Source: Pseudochrobactrum asaccharolyticum
GTDB lineage: Bacteria; Pseudomonadota; Alphaproteobacteria; Rhizobiales; Rhizobiaceae
Length of the DNA: 64,000 nt
Direction: 5' to 3'
NCBI RefSeq assembly: GCF_003314995.1
Contig: NZ_QNRH01000002.1
Location: 496,001-560,000 of the forward strand
This document shows positions 57,087 through 64,000 of this stretch, piece after piece (the first letter of the stretch is position 1; the number at the start of each line of letters is the position of its first letter). The notes below the pieces were generated by a model, which was not told where the DNA came from, searched no databases, and saw nothing but the letters and a program-made list of their open reading frames with translations. The position numbers and the translations under genes were made by a program.

Positions 57087-58988
57087 ATGGCAGAGGGTAA
57101 CAAAAGTCTGATAAACAGACGCCAGCTGATGGTATTCAGCGGAGCAGCAGCATTCAGCTCTGCTCTGCCTTTTCGTGCCAGAGCGCAAAACGGTGCGAAT
57201 ACCGCGGTTCACGGACTAGCCGTATTTGACGACCTGAAATATCCTGCTGGTTTCAACCATTTTGATTATATCAATCCGCAGGCACCAAAAGGCGGAATAT
57301 TCCGGTTTGCTGTGAATGAATGGACACTCAATCAGGCACCCGACACCTTCAACACGCTCAACACTTTTTCAGCGCTGGGTGATGCGCCGCCACGGATGGA
57401 ATCCTGCTTTGACAGTCTGATGACCCGCTCGCTGGACGAACCGGATGCGGTCTATGGTTTGCTGGCTGAGAATGTGACCGTCAGTGACGATGGCAAGAGC
57501 TATCGTTTTAAGCTGCGTGAACAAGCCCGTTTTCACAACAATACGCCGGTGACAGCGCATGACGCGGCTTTCAGCTATGATCTGCTGAAAGAAAAAGGGC
57601 ACCCTGCTCTGCGCTTGCTGCTCGCCAAAATGGAGAGTGCAGTTGCGGAAGATGATTATCATCTGCGCCTGACCCTCAAAGGAGAAGATGCCGGACAGAA
57701 CCGCCGTCTGATCACCAGCATGGTGTTACTGCCTGTCCTCTCCAAAGCCTTTTATACGCAGCATAGTTTTGACGGAAACAGCCTGACTGTTCCGCTCAGT
57801 TCCGGCGCTTATAAAGTCGGCGCAATGTCAGCAGGACAATATATCGAATATCAGCGTCATGAAGATTATTGGGGCAAAGACCTCAATGTGAATATCGGCT
57901 CCAATAATTTCGACCGTATCCGCATTGAGTTTTTCCGTGACAGACAACCGGCTTTTGAGGCTTTCAAAAAAGGCATTCTGGACTGGCGTGCGGAAAGCGT
58001 TTCAAAATCATGGGCCAATGATTACGATTTCAGCGCGGTGCAAAGTGGCAAAGTTATACGCAACCGTTTTCCTGCATGGAAAATTCCTTCGATGCAAAGC
58101 TGGGCGCTTAACCAGCGCCGCGAGCGGTTTCGTGATCCGCGGGTGCGGGAAGCGATCGGACTGTGCTTTGATTTCGAATGGAGCAACCGCAACCTGTTCA
58201 GCGATCTGTATCAGCGGCAACAATCCAATTTCAGCAACTCTGCCTTTGAGGCACAAGGCAAAGCATCCCCTGAGGAACAGGCCATTATTACGCGCCATGC
58301 CGGTTTGATGGATGATGCCACCCGTACAGCGCTGCTTGATGATCCTGTCACGATGCCGGTCACAGACGGCAACGGCCGCAACCGCGAGCAATTGCGCCGT
58401 GCTGCCGAGTTGATGAAAGAAGCCGGTTATCAACGTCAGGGCAAATGGCTCGTTGATAAAAACGGGCAGATTTTCACGCTGGAGATTCTCAACAATTCTG
58501 ACGGTTTTAACCGCGTCTATAACCCGATGATTAAAAATCTTCAGGCAATCGGGATTAATGCGGAAGTACGTATGGCTGAGGCCGCGACCTATCAGAAGCG
58601 CCAGCTGGATTTTGACTATGACATGATCGGTTTTGCTTCCAGTTCATCCTCCACACCGGACAGAGCCACTTTGGCGGTGATGTATGGTTCTGAAAGTGTC
58701 AGCCTGCCGGGCTCGCAGAATTATACCGGCACCAGCAGCCCTTTAATTGACGCATTGCTGGATGATGTGGCACAGGCTGACAGTCGCGAAAATATGACTG
58801 CAACCATCCGCGTGCTTGACCGGTTGCTTCGCTATCGGCGTGACTGGATTCCCTGCTGGTCTGCAGGCGGCAAATTGATTGCCTATTGGGACAAATTCGG
58901 AATGACGGAAGCAGCGCCTTATGGCGGTTATCCGGAATTTTACTGGTGGTATGATCACGAGAAAGCCGCACAGCTTGGTAAAACATAA
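57087..58988 (+). CDS. yejA2: YejA-type extracellular peptide-binding protein 2, probable Tat substrate
   Basis: A 633-aa paralog of the preceding protein. The N-terminus reads [27 protein letters not shown], a twin-arginine motif with a signal-like hydrophobic stretch, whereas the first paralog has a plain Sec signal. Shared blocks include the KYPAGFNHFDYINPQAPKGG region and the later AFEAFKKGILDWRAE. AGGAGGTG about 6 nt before the ATG is a strong Shine-Dalgarno. It likely delivers a distinct peptide class to the same permease. Ends 60 bp before yejB. Confidence 0.92.
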   Translation: MAEGNKSLINRRQLMVFSGAAAFSSALPFRARAQNGANTAVHGLAVFDDLKYPAGFNHFDYINPQAPKGGIFRFAVNEWTLNQAPDTFNTLNTFSALGDAPPRMESCFDSLMTRSLDEPDAVYGLLAENVTVSDDGKSYRFKLREQARFHNNTPVTAHDAAFSYDLLKEKGHPALRLLLAKMESAVAEDDYHLRLTLKGEDAGQNRRLITSMVLLPVLSKAFYTQHSFDGNSLTVPLSSGAYKVGAMSAGQYIEYQRHEDYWGKDLNVNIGSNNFDRIRIEFFRDRQPAFEAFKKGILDWRAESVSKSWANDYDFSAVQSGKVIRNRFPAWKIPSMQSWALNQRRERFRDPRVREAIGLCFDFEWSNRNLFSDLYQRQQSNFSNSAFEAQGKASPEEQAIITRHAGLMDDATRTALLDDPVTMPVTDGNGRNREQLRRAAELMKEAGYQRQGKWLVDKNGQIFTLEILNNSDGFNRVYNPMIKNLQAIGINAEVRMAEAATYQKRQLDFDYDMIGFASSSSSTPDRATLAVMYGSESVSLPGSQNYTGTSSPLIDALLDDVAQADSRENMTATIRVLDRLLRYRRDWIPCWSAGGKLIAYWDKFGMTEAAPYGGYPEFYWWYDHEKAAQLGKT

Positions 58989-59048
58989 TTCAGCACTTTG
59001 CACTAAACTGTCAAAAGACAATAAAAAACAAACAGGATTATACAACTG

Positions 59049-60143
59049 ATGGGCGCTTATATTCTCCGACGCCTGCTGCTGATGATTCCGACAATTTTCG
59101 GAATCATGGCCATTTCCTTTGCCGTCATCCAGTTTGCTCCCGGCGGCCCTGTCGAGCGCGTTATTGCGCAATTGCAGGGACAGGGCGGCGATGCCATGGA
59201 CAGGCTCTCAGGTGGCGGCGCTGATGCAGGCAGCATATCAATGGATAGCGGCGGCTCCTCAAAATATCGCGGTGCACAGGGGCTTGATCCTGAATTTATC
59301 GCCAGCCTAGAAAAGCAATTCGGTTTTGACAAACCACCGCTGGAACGCTTCGGCCTGATGCTGTGGAACTATGCCCGTTTTGATTTCGGGCATTCCTATT
59401 TCCGCGATATCGACGTTATTGATCTGATTAAAGAAAAGCTGCCGGTTTCGATTTCACTCGGCCTGTGGCTCACCCTGATTTCCTATATGATTTCTATTCC
59501 GCTCGGTATTACCAAAGCTGTACGTGACGGCTCGCGCTTTGACGTCTGGACCAGCGCGGTCATCATTGTCGGTTATGCGATTCCGAGCTTCCTCTTCGCC
59601 ATCATGCTGATCGTTTTGTTTGCCGGCGGCTCGTTCTTTGACTGGTTCCCGCTACGCGGCCTGACTTCGCCGGACTTTGACCAAATGAGCCTGTGGGGCA
59701 AGATCACCGATTATATCTGGCATATGGCGCTGCCGGTGCTGGCGCTGGTGCTGTCTGCTTTTGCGACCACCACCCTGCTCACCAAAAACTCATTCCTCGA
59801 AGAGATCCGCAAACAATATGTCACCACGGCACGCGCCAAAGGCCTGACAGAGCGGCAGGTGTTGTACGGCCACGTGTTCCGTAATGCGATGCTGATCGTG
59901 ATTGCCGGTTTCCCCGGTGCCTTTATTACCGCCTTCTTCACCGGCTCGCTGCTGATCGAGACCATTTTCTCGCTCGACGGTCTTGGACTGCTTGGCTATC
60001 AGTCGGTGCTTAACCGCGATTATCCGGTGGTTTTTGCCAATTTGTTTATCTTCTCGCTGATCGGCCTGCTGGTCAGCCTGCTCTCCGACCTCACTTATAC
60101 ATGGATTGATCCGCGCATTGATTTTGACCGGAGGGATGTGTGA
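59049..60143 (+). CDS. yejB: YejB-type ABC transporter permease
   Basis: A 364-aa inner-membrane permease. [38 protein letters not shown] at the N-terminus is typical of the OppB/DppB-type permeases. About six hydrophobic segments follow, including the EAA-like loop ([23 protein letters not shown]) that contacts the ATPase. A loop of about 50 residues (40-90) rich in Gly, Ser and Asp is inserted after the first segment, as in YejB. Its TGA overlaps the yejE ATG by one base. Confidence 0.94.
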   Translation: MGAYILRRLLLMIPTIFGIMAISFAVIQFAPGGPVERVIAQLQGQGGDAMDRLSGGGADAGSISMDSGGSSKYRGAQGLDPEFIASLEKQFGFDKPPLERFGLMLWNYARFDFGHSYFRDIDVIDLIKEKLPVSISLGLWLTLISYMISIPLGITKAVRDGSRFDVWTSAVIIVGYAIPSFLFAIMLIVLFAGGSFFDWFPLRGLTSPDFDQMSLWGKITDYIWHMALPVLALVLSAFATTTLLTKNSFLEEIRKQYVTTARAKGLTERQVLYGHVFRNAMLIVIAGFPGAFITAFFTGSLLIETIFSLDGLGLLGYQSVLNRDYPVVFANLFIFSLIGLLVSLLSDLTYTWIDPRIDFDRRDV

Positions 60144-61279
60144 TGAGCGATGTCACAGCAACCTCTCCTGTACGGGTGAAACGTCCGTTTCTGTCACCGC
60201 TCAATCAGCGGCGCTGGCGTAATTTCAAGGCCAACCGCCGCGGCTGGTGGTCTTTATGGCTGTTTATGTTCCTGTTTATCGGCTCGCTCTTTGCCGAATT
60301 TATCGCCAATGACAAACCAATTCTGGTTTCCTACAAGGGCGAAATTCTGATGCCGGTACTGATTGATTATCCGGAAGAGAAATTCGGCGGTTTCTATGCC
60401 GTTACTGATTATCGCGACCCAGTCATTCAGGATGAAATCAACCAAAACGGCTGGGCAATCTGGCCGCCGGTTCGCTATTCCTATCGCACGGTGAACAATG
60501 AAATTCCGGAAGCTGCGCCGTCCAAACCTTTCTGGCTGATGTCGAAAGAGCAGCGCTGCGCCCGCTATGCGGAAGGTGTGAATGATCCCAATTGCACCAT
60601 CGGCAATATGAACTGGCTCGGCACGGATGATCAGGCGCGCGATGTCTTTGCCCGAGCGCTCTATGGTTTCCGTATTTCCGTATTGTTCGGTCTTATCCTC
60701 ACCGCCTTTTCCGGTGTCATCGGTGTAACTGCCGGTGCAGTACAGGGCTATTTCGGCGGCTGGGTTGATCTGATTTTCCAGCGCTTTATCGAAATTTGGT
60801 CATCGATACCGGTACTCTATCTGCTGCTGATTATTGCCGCTATTCTGCCACCTGGCTTCTGGGTGCTGCTGTTCATCATGCTGCTGTTCTCATGGGTTGC
60901 CTTTGTCGGCGTTGTCCGTGCTGAATTCCTGCGCGCCCGTAACTTTGAATATGTGAATGCAGCACGCTCGCTGGGCGTCAATAACCGCACCATCATGTGG
61001 CGCCACTTGCTGCCCAATGCGATGGTCGCAACCCTGACCTTTCTGCCGTTCATTCTCAACGGTTCGATCACCACACTGACTTCGCTCGACTTCCTTGGCT
61101 TCGGCCTGCCGCCGGGCTCCGCATCGCTTGGTGAAATGCTGGCACAGGGTAAGAATAATCTTCAGGCACCATGGCTTGGCATAACCGGTTTTATCGTTAT
61201 CTCGCTGATGCTGTCGCTGCTGATCTTTGTCGGTGAAGCAGTGCGTGATGCCTTTGATCCGCGAAAGGCTTTTAAATGA
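60143..61279 (+). CDS. yejE: YejE-type ABC transporter permease
   Basis: A 378-aa inner-membrane permease of the OppC type. The N-terminal part (RWRNFKANRRGWWSLWLFMFLFIGSLFAEF) has a first membrane segment and a large periplasmic loop that ends at NMNWLGTDDQARDVFARALYG, the canonical start of the permease domain. The EAA motif is NAARSLGVNNRTIMWRHLLPN. The start is ATG 60143, one base overlap with yejB. Its TGA overlaps the yejF ATG. Confidence 0.94.
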   Translation: MSDVTATSPVRVKRPFLSPLNQRRWRNFKANRRGWWSLWLFMFLFIGSLFAEFIANDKPILVSYKGEILMPVLIDYPEEKFGGFYAVTDYRDPVIQDEINQNGWAIWPPVRYSYRTVNNEIPEAAPSKPFWLMSKEQRCARYAEGVNDPNCTIGNMNWLGTDDQARDVFARALYGFRISVLFGLILTAFSGVIGVTAGAVQGYFGGWVDLIFQRFIEIWSSIPVLYLLLIIAAILPPGFWVLLFIMLLFSWVAFVGVVRAEFLRARNFEYVNAARSLGVNNRTIMWRHLLPNAMVATLTFLPFILNGSITTLTSLDFLGFGLPPGSASLGEMLAQGKNNLQAPWLGITGFIVISLMLSLLIFVGEAVRDAFDPRKAFK

Positions 61280-62919
61280 CCCAACATGAAAAAGCCGATG
61301 TGCTGCTCAGCGTTCGCGATCTGTCGATTGCCTTTCATCAGGACGGTCAGGACAGAGTTGCTGTCGATCATATCTCCTTCGACATCCACAAAGGCGAAAC
61401 CGTAGCACTGGTCGGTGAATCCGGCTCGGGCAAATCCATCTCCGCTTTGTCGGTGCTCAAACTGCTGCCTTATCCTTCCGCCAGTCATCCGTCCGGTCAG
61501 ATCCTCTTTGAAAACGAGGATATGCTGACCACACCGGAAAACAAACTGCGTGGTGTTCGTGGCAATGACATTGCCATGATTTTTCAGGAACCGATGACCT
61601 CGCTCAACCCGTTGCATGTGGTTGAGCGTCAGATCGGTGAAATCCTGCGGCTGCATCAGGGCATGGGCGAAAAACAGGCGCGCGCGCGGACATTGGAACT
61701 GCTTCATGAGGTCGGTATCCGCGAGCCGGAAAAGCGTCTGCAATCCTATCCGCATCAGCTCTCCGGCGGTCAGCGTCAGCGCGTAATGATCGCTATGGCT
61801 CTGGCCAATAAACCGAAGCTGCTGATTGCCGATGAACCGACCACAGCGCTTGATGTGACCGTGCAGGCACAGATTTTGCAGCTGCTGGCCGAGCTGAAAC
61901 GCTCACAGGATATGTCGATGCTGTTCATCACCCATGATCTGGGCGTGGTGCGCAAAATCGCCGACCGTGTTTGCGTCATGCATCACGGCAAAATCGTGGA
62001 AAGCGGCAAAACGGAAGAGATTTTCACAAATCCGCAGCACGAATATACCAAGCATTTGCTGAGTGCGGAACCTAAAGGTGCCCCTCTGCCAGCAGAAGAA
62101 AATGCACCGCTGGTGATGAGCGGCGAGGACATCAAAGTCTGGTTCCCGATCAAAAAAGGCTTTATGCGCAAAACCGTTGATTATGTGAAAGCGGTTGACG
62201 GCATCAATGTAGAGCTCCGTGCGGGACAGACACTCGGTGTCGTCGGTGAATCCGGCTCCGGCAAGACCACTCTAGGTTTAGCGCTGTCGCGCATGATTTC
62301 CTCCAAAGGCGAAATCCGCTTTGGCGAGCGCAATATTGATCAGTTTTCCTTTAAGGATATGCGCCCGTTGCGCCGTGAAATGCAGATCGTCTTTCAGGAT
62401 CCGTTCGGCTCGCTTAGCCCGCGCATGTCGGTGGCGGAAATTATCGCCGAGGGTCTGCAGGTGCATGAACCTAAACTCACACCAGACGAGCGCGATGATA
62501 AAGTCGTGGCAGCCCTGCATGAAGTTAATCTCGATCCGGAAAGCCGCTTCCGCTATCCGCACGAATTTTCCGGCGGTCAGCGCCAGCGTATCGCCATCGC
62601 CCGTGCCATGGTGCTCAATCCGCGTTTTGTAATGCTGGATGAACCGACCTCTGCTCTCGATATGAGCGTGCAGGCACAGGTCGTCGAATTGCTGCGAAAC
62701 TTACAGAAAAAGCACAATTTAAGCTATCTTTTCATCAGTCACGACTTGCGTGTGGTGAAAGCCCTTGCCAATCATGTACTTGTAATGCGCAATGGCAAAG
62801 CGGTGGAATATGGTCCGGCGGAGGAAATCTTTGAGGCGCCGAAAACCGATTACACCCGCGCATTGATGGCAGCAGCCTTCCGCTTGGAAACGGCTGAAAA
62901 GGGAGTGGTAAATCAATGA
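61276..62919 (+). CDS. yejF: YejF-type dual-domain ABC transporter ATPase
   Basis: A 547-aa protein with two ATP-binding cassettes fused. Both carry Walker A (GESGSGKS near residue 45 and GESGSGKTT near 325) and the signature (LSGGQRQRV and FSGGQRQRI), followed by DEPT Walker B and H-loop IS/THDL. It energises import by YejBE. The ATG overlaps the yejE stop by four bases, and its stop overlaps ghrA in the same way. Confidence 0.96.
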   Translation: MTQHEKADVLLSVRDLSIAFHQDGQDRVAVDHISFDIHKGETVALVGESGSGKSISALSVLKLLPYPSASHPSGQILFENEDMLTTPENKLRGVRGNDIAMIFQEPMTSLNPLHVVERQIGEILRLHQGMGEKQARARTLELLHEVGIREPEKRLQSYPHQLSGGQRQRVMIAMALANKPKLLIADEPTTALDVTVQAQILQLLAELKRSQDMSMLFITHDLGVVRKIADRVCVMHHGKIVESGKTEEIFTNPQHEYTKHLLSAEPKGAPLPAEENAPLVMSGEDIKVWFPIKKGFMRKTVDYVKAVDGINVELRAGQTLGVVGESGSGKTTLGLALSRMISSKGEIRFGERNIDQFSFKDMRPLRREMQIVFQDPFGSLSPRMSVAEIIAEGLQVHEPKLTPDERDDKVVAALHEVNLDPESRFRYPHEFSGGQRQRIAIARAMVLNPRFVMLDEPTSALDMSVQAQVVELLRNLQKKHNLSYLFISHDLRVVKALANHVLVMRNGKAVEYGPAEEIFEAPKTDYTRALMAAAFRLETAEKGVVNQ

Positions 62920-63884
62920 GTGCAGCAACAAAAAACACCGGTAAAATCTATTTCGCAGCCACCGGCTGGGATCCGGAAATCTGGATGCAGGCTTTTGCCA
63001 AATATGCACCGGATCGTGAGATTGTCACCGAGGTCAAAGCCGGTGAAGAAGCCTCCATTGATTATGCTCTGGTCTGGAAGCAAAAGCGCGGCTCACTTGC
63101 CAATTTGCCGAACCTGAAAGTTATCTTCTCGCTCGGTGCCGGTGTGGATCATGTGTTCCACGATGATCAGGTGCCAAACCTGCCTATCGTGCGTACCGTT
63201 TCGCCTGACCTGACGATGCGCATGACCGAATATGTGGTCTGGCAGGTTCTAGATCACCATCGTCTCGGACCGCAATATCGTGCGCAGCAGCTCAAGAAAA
63301 TCTGGCGTGAAGACCGCCGTCAGCCTGCGGCCAATGAAGTCAATGTCGGGATTATGGGCTTAGGCGTTTTGGGACGTGATGCTGCCGATAAGCTGAAACA
63401 TCTTGGTTTCAATGTCAGCGGCTGGAGCCGCCGCCCGCAGGATGTTGCCGGTGTGACCACCTATCACGGGAAAGACGGGTTGAGCGACTTCCTCAAACAG
63501 GTCGATATTCTCGTCTGCCTGCTGCCGCTGACACCGGATACCAAAGGTATTCTGTCGATGTCAGTCTTCGGACGGATGAAAGAGGACGGCCCGCTCGGCG
63601 CGCCGATCCTGATCAATGCAGGGCGTGGCGGTTTGCAGAATGAAGCGGATATTCAGGCAGCGCTTGAACGCGGTCTGCTCTCTGCTGCTTCTCTGGATGT
63701 GTTTGAAACCGAACCTTTGCCGGAAGCGAGCCCGCTCTGGGGTAATCCGAAGATCACCATCACACCGCATGCTGCGGCCAGTTCCTCGGCCAATGCGCTG
63801 ACACCGGAAATCGTGAAAATGATTACCGATTATGAGCGTGACGGTATATTGACCAATCTGGTTGACCGCGAGAAACAATATTGA
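62916..63884 (+). CDS. ghrA: GhrA-type glyoxylate/hydroxypyruvate reductase (D-2-hydroxyacid dehydrogenase)
   Basis: A 322-aa NAD(P)-dependent D-2-hydroxyacid dehydrogenase. The cofactor motif GIMGLGVLGRDAADKL lies near residues 146-161, with WSRRPQ after it. Catalytic residues: Arg in INAGRGGLQNEADI, Glu in FETEPLPEASPLW, and His in ITPHAAA. It belongs to the subgroup reducing glyoxylate and hydroxypyruvate. Its ATG overlaps the yejF stop by four bases, so it is part of the Yej operon; why it is coupled to peptide import is not obvious. A strong terminator follows. Confidence 0.9.
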   Translation: MSAATKNTGKIYFAATGWDPEIWMQAFAKYAPDREIVTEVKAGEEASIDYALVWKQKRGSLANLPNLKVIFSLGAGVDHVFHDDQVPNLPIVRTVSPDLTMRMTEYVVWQVLDHHRLGPQYRAQQLKKIWREDRRQPAANEVNVGIMGLGVLGRDAADKLKHLGFNVSGWSRRPQDVAGVTTYHGKDGLSDFLKQVDILVCLLPLTPDTKGILSMSVFGRMKEDGPLGAPILINAGRGGLQNEADIQAALERGLLSAASLDVFETEPLPEASPLWGNPKITITPHAAASSSANALTPEIVKMITDYERDGILTNLVDREKQY

Positions 63885-63890
63885 AAAATG

Positions 63891-63920
63891 AAGAGAGCCG
63901 GAATTTCCGGCTCTCTTCTT
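63891..63920 (+). terminator. Bidirectional terminator at the end of the Yej operon
   Basis: aagagagccgg / ccggctctctt with a 5-nt loop, followed by CTTATAG; on the minus strand the tail is CATTTTTC, ending the partial gene to the right. Confidence 0.85.
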
Positions 63921-64000
63921 ATAGAATACGGACTGTTCCCTGCTCACTGATATGGAGTTGTCGCTGATCTAACAGCGCATAGGTTTCGCGATCGAGCTGA
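63919..64000 (-). CDS. 3' end of an unidentified gene
   Basis: A minus-strand frame of 26 codons enters from the right edge and ends at TAA (63919-63921), reading LDRETYALLDQRQLHISE and ending QGTVRIL. It is too short to identify, and its coding status rests on the shared terminator and convergent layout. Confidence 0.4.
   Translation of the reverse strand, partial: QLDRETYALLDQRQLHISEQGTVRIL

Overview
The window looks like chromosomal core DNA of an alphaproteobacterium of the order Rhizobiales, most likely a Brucellaceae-type genome (Brucella/Ochrobactrum/Pseudochrobactrum group). This is inferred from gene content: an IalB-family exported protein, a class II (CP4-like) AroA, an FYDLN acid-rich protein, a DUF1775-PCuAC fusion, two adjacent YejA-type binding proteins before yejBEF, ffs next to dnaX-ybaB-recR, and RIME/Bru-RS-like intergenic repeats. 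No species can be named from the sequence alone. I see no phage, IS element, integrase, CRISPR array or rRNA.

Layout. 0-10 kb: 3' part of thpR, an LMW phosphotyrosine phosphatase, phhB, a DUF1232 protein, an IalB-like protein, rlmN with a small membrane protein, a LysE-type exporter, argG, a hemolysin III-like protein, and a lytic transglycosylase lipoprotein coupled to a 62-aa protein. 10-18 kb: an FAA hydrolase, a P-loop kinase, pgm, an Mrp-type ATPase, a copper-type pair (DUF2946 protein plus DUF1775-PCuAC fusion), an unrecognised four-cysteine protein behind a coupled 36-codon ORF, and an L,D-transpeptidase. 18-31 kb (nearly all minus strand): tamA-tamB, an SH3 protein, cyoABCD, then about 750 bp without a convincing gene. 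31-45 kb: a TM-less FtsK, an FMN/Fe-S glutamate-synthase-like protein, an NDH-2-like oxidoreductase, tRNA-Ala(GGC), an FYDLN protein, aroA-cmk-rpsA, and a divergent YeiH-type exporter/LysR pair. 46-54 kb: an MltB-type transglycosylase, recR-ybaB-dnaX and SRP RNA, a HIT protein with nudC, pheA and kdsB. 54-64 kb: an anchored cytochrome c, a PhnA-like protein, and the operon yejA1-yejA2-yejB-yejE-yejF-ghrA. A partial minus-strand reading frame ends the window.

Themes. Many genes serve the envelope: TamA/TamB outer-membrane protein assembly, two lytic transglycosylases, an L,D-transpeptidase, kdsB for LPS Kdo, and the Yej peptide importer. Others serve respiration and metal handling (cyoABCD, NDH-2, cytochrome c, the PCuAC fusion) or aromatic and arginine metabolism (aroA, pheA, phhB, argG). 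Translational coupling by 1-4 nt overlaps is common (tamA/tamB, cyoB/C/D, yejB/E/F/ghrA, the 62-aa protein with the transglycosylase).

The less ordinary signals are intergenic. Three separate 26-28 bp tandem duplications occur, two of them copying a gene's stop codon. There is a roughly 120-bp imperfect palindrome after argG, a cluster of stem-loops before argG, and a 25-bp palindrome before cyoA. Dyads lie between the YeiH-type gene and its LysR neighbour. The most novel-looking coding locus is at 16.4-17.1 kb: a promoter, an Arg-rich 36-codon ORF with a strong Shine-Dalgarno, and an ATGA overlap into a CxxC-x12-CxxxC protein of unknown function.
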